9,052 nucleotides of DNA from Cellvibrionales bacterium UBA7375. Lineage in GTDB: Bacteria > Pseudomonadota > Gammaproteobacteria > Pseudomonadales > Porticoccaceae. Position numbers and translations under genes: made by a program. The notes under the pieces are model-generated. The model did no database searches. It was not told the DNA's origin and saw only the letters and a list, made by a program, of their open reading frames with translations. Numbering within the stretch: the first letter of the stretch is position 1; every line of letters begins with the position of its first letter. The stretch covers positions 1,687 to 10,738 of the forward strand of contig DKNZ01000067.1 in NCBI GenBank assembly GCA_002469845.1, written 5' to 3'. Below are positions 6,727 through 9,052 of the stretch, piece after piece.

Positions 6727-9052
6727 ATGAAAGCTAATCATACCAATTGCCTAGAACTCAGCGATGCAGGTGCGCGACAACAGGCAATTGACCCAAATTA
6801 TAGCTATATTGTTTCGGCGCCAGCTGGCTCGGGTAAAACCGGATTAATCACCCAGCGCGTGTTAAAACTTTTAACCATTGTTGAAAACCCTGAAGAAATA
6901 CTCTGTATCACCTTTACTCGTAAAGCTGCAGCAGAAATGCGCCATCGCATTCATAGCGCCTTAGTATTTGCCAGTAACAACCCAAGACCTGAAGATAGCT
7001 TTAAAGGTGGAATATGGGATCTAGCCACTCAGGCTTTATCTAGAAATGCCCAGTTAGAATGGAATCTTTTAGATATACCCTACCGATTGCGCATTAAGAC
7101 AATTGATAGTTTCTGTCACTATATTGCCAAGCAATTTATGTTTGATAATGGCACTGGCGCCCTTCCAGAACAGTCTGAATATCCAAAGGCCCTTTATCAA
7201 GCAGCCGCCCGCGAACTACTCAATCAACTAGAAGCCAACAATGGGACAAGCGAAGCACTTGCAACTGTGGTCGCCCATATGGGGAATGATTTGTCCCGCT
7301 GTGAAAAACTATTTGCCGATATGCTAGGCAAGCGCGATCAGTGGTTACCCCATATATACACTGCCGCAACCAACAGTGACTACTTTCAAAGGGTTATTGA
7401 ACAATTAATTATTGATACCCTCGAGCGCATAGAGCACCAACTCTTCCCTCTAGCCGCGGATCTAATAGCCCTAGCCGACTTCGCTGCAAATAACGCCCCT
7501 GAGGGCGATACAGACTTGCAGAGCTTAAAAGGGATTGTTGAATATCCAGACCTGAGTCAACAGGGGTTAAAGCAGTGGAAAAATATATTGCGCATGTTGT
7601 TAACCAAAGACAAAGACTTCAGTCCGCGTAAAACCGTTGATAAACGTAATGGCTTTCCTGCTTCTGCTAAAGAAGAAAAACAAAAAATGCTTTCTCTTCT
7701 TAGTGATTACCGAGAAGACAAGCTTCTCCAAACATTAGTGGTTGATGTCATGCATCTACCAGAATCAAAAATAAAGCTAGAGCAGCAACAGATGTTGTCA
7801 GCTTTAGGCTTATTATTGCCCCAATTAGTGGCTATTTTAAAAACACTGTTTCAACAACATGGGCAATCGGACTACTCAGAAATCACAATGACAGCGCTAA
7901 ATGCATTAGCCGCTGATTCCCATACTGACGCAATCTCTGACATTACGCTCAAATTAGATTACCAGCTAAAACATATTTTAGTGGATGAATTTCAAGATAC
8001 CTCGGGCTCACAAATGCGCCTCCTTGAGTCTTTGGTTGCTGGCTGGGAACCCGATGATGGTCGAAGCTTATTTCTCGTAGGTGATGCCATGCAATCACTC
8101 TATAGCTTTAGAGACGCACGTGTTGGGTTATTTATTAACGCACAACGCTATCCTATTGGCCCTGTGCAATGTAAATCATTATCCCTAAGCAGTAATTTTC
8201 GCTCAAAAAAAGGTATTGTGGATTGGGTTAATGACCATTTCCAACACGCATTTCCCGTTTCGGCAAATATTAATCGTGGCGCTGTTCCTTATAACCCATC
8301 CACATCAGTTAAGACTGCCGACGAGTCTCAAGCAGTGTATTTTCATGGCTATAACAGCCAAGACAATAATGACTATAATCGAGTTGAAGCTGATCATATT
8401 GCTAAACTTTGCCAGCAAATCAGTGAACAAACACCCCGTGAATCCACTGCAATATTGGTACGTAATCGCGGCCACCTAAAACAGATTGTTCCCGCCCTAA
8501 TAGATGCCAAGTTAAACTGGGAGGCGATAGATATTGACCCGCTAGCTGATCGAATGCCGGTGATTGATTTAATGTCTATTACAAGAGCCCTACTATCGCC
8601 CGCCGATAGAATTGCTTGGTTATCTGTTCTGCGTGCGCCTTTTTGCGGGCTTTCACTTAAAGACCTAGTGATCCTAACCGACGGTAAGGAATCATCAGGT
8701 AAGCAGCCCAAATGTATTTTAGAAAAACTGCATGAGTGGCAGCAAAAGCCAGAAAAATTTGATCCGTTAACAGACCAAGGGAACAAAATATTAAATCGAG
8801 TAGCACCCTTACTGTGTGATGCTTGGCGTAATCGGGATAGAGATAATCTCCGCAATTTAGTCGAGCAATTATGGATTAATCTTGGCGGTCCATCGACGCT
8901 TCTCAATCAGCGTGATATACACGATCTTCGTAGTTACTTAGATTTACTGGAGTCAACCCAGAAAGCAGGCACACTGGATGATTGGCATGAATTTAAAAAT
9001 GCTGTTGATAATTTATTTGCTCAACCATTAGCAAGCCACAACAAGCAGTCAA
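6727..9052 (+). CDS. UvrD/RecB-type helicase, AddA-like (3' end outside the window)
   Basis: Superfamily 1A DNA helicase of the AddA/RecB class, predicted to pair with the AddB-like nuclease to unwind and resect double-strand ends. The frame stays open from the ATG to the last base: 775 residues. Motifs in order are Walker A APAGSGKT (31-38, K37); motif Ia ITFTRKAAAEM (61-71); KTIDSFC (124-130); Walker B LVDEFQD (418-424); motif III LVGDAMQSLYSFRD (450-463); motif IV SSNFRS (488-493); and domain 2 strings ILVRNRGHL and VLRAPFCGLSL. All ATPase residues expected so far are intact. The long stretch between about 135 and 410 is the AddA/RecB 1B insertion. Family members usually run to about 1,100-1,200 residues, so motifs V-VI and any C-terminal nuclease domain lie beyond the edge. 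Only 1 nt separates it from the upstream stop. RecB or UvrD proper is less likely, given the partner. Confidence 0.93.
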   Translation, partial: MKANHTNCLELSDAGARQQAIDPNYSYIVSAPAGSGKTGLITQRVLKLLTIVENPEEILCITFTRKAAAEMRHRIHSALVFASNNPRPEDSFKGGIWDLATQALSRNAQLEWNLLDIPYRLRIKTIDSFCHYIAKQFMFDNGTGALPEQSEYPKALYQAAARELLNQLEANNGTSEALATVVAHMGNDLSRCEKLFADMLGKRDQWLPHIYTAATNSDYFQRVIEQLIIDTLERIEHQLFPLAADLIALADFAANNAPEGDTDLQSLKGIVEYPDLSQQGLKQWKNILRMLLTKDKDFSPRKTVDKRNGFPASAKEEKQKMLSLLSDYREDKLLQTLVVDVMHLPESKIKLEQQQMLSALGLLLPQLVAILKTLFQQHGQSDYSEITMTALNALAADSHTDAISDITLKLDYQLKHILVDEFQDTSGSQMRLLESLVAGWEPDDGRSLFLVGDAMQSLYSFRDARVGLFINAQRYPIGPVQCKSLSLSSNFRSKKGIVDWVNDHFQHAFPVSANINRGAVPYNPSTSVKTADESQAVYFHGYNSQDNNDYNRVEADHIAKLCQQISEQTPRESTAILVRNRGHLKQIVPALIDAKLNWEAIDIDPLADRMPVIDLMSITRALLSPADRIAWLSVLRAPFCGLSLKDLVILTDGKESSGKQPKCILEKLHEWQQKPEKFDPLTDQGNKILNRVAPLLCDAWRNRDRDNLRNLVEQLWINLGGPSTLLNQRDIHDLRSYLDLLESTQKAGTLDDWHEFKNAVDNLFAQPLASHNKQS

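Noticed and set aside
8394..8906. A 170-codon open frame on the minus strand, antisense to the addA-like gene
   Set aside because: It lies entirely inside the helicase gene, which has clear family motifs in frame. Its translation is rich in Arg and Ser with no recognisable domain, typical of an antisense shadow.

Overview
This 9,052-base window looks like ordinary chromosome from an AT-leaning gammaproteobacterium. The closest flavour is a marine Cellvibrionales/Porticoccaceae (SAR92-like) or other Pseudomonas-related lineage. That placement rests on recognisable protein families (YccA, TusE, PhhB, TrmA, DUF2489, RmuC and an AddAB-like pair), not on a marker gene, so it is tentative. I see no tRNA, rRNA, insertion sequence, prophage gene, CRISPR array or long repeat. 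Coding density is very high: the only non-coding gaps are about 35-80 bp after yccA, 28 bp between rmuC and the DUF2489 gene, and 91 bp between rmuC and the addB-like gene.

Region 1 (1-477) is the 3' part of a yccA-like Bax-inhibitor-1 membrane protein gene, cut by the window edge and closed by a good intrinsic terminator. Region 2 (513-2278) is a tight co-directional cluster of tusE (tRNA U34 2-thiolation relay), phhB (pterin-4a-carbinolamine dehydratase) and trmA (tRNA m5U54 methyltransferase). The tusE/phhB stop and start are adjacent, and phhB/trmA overlap by 4 nt, so the three are probably co-transcribed and translationally coupled. Region 3 (2275-3991, minus strand) holds rmuC followed by a small membrane-anchored DUF2489 gene, convergent on trmA with overlapping stop codons. 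Region 4 (4083-9052, plus strand) diverges from rmuC. It holds a two-gene AddAB-like operon: an 880-residue AddB-like protein with a PD-(D/E)XK nuclease domain, and a UvrD/RecB-type helicase (AddA-like) that runs off the right edge with all its N-terminal helicase motifs visible.

Functionally, the left half is tRNA modification plus one pterin enzyme, and the right half is DNA-end processing and recombinational repair.

I do not see a convincing new multi-gene system. The most interesting signals are smaller. The start of tusE is anomalous: family-like sequence extends upstream of its first ATG, and an ATG with the expected spacing sits out of frame just upstream. The tusDCB genes usually found between yccA and tusE in Pseudomonas-type genomes are absent here. 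The AddB-like nuclease appears to have lost the C-terminal cysteines that form an iron-sulfur staple in relatives.
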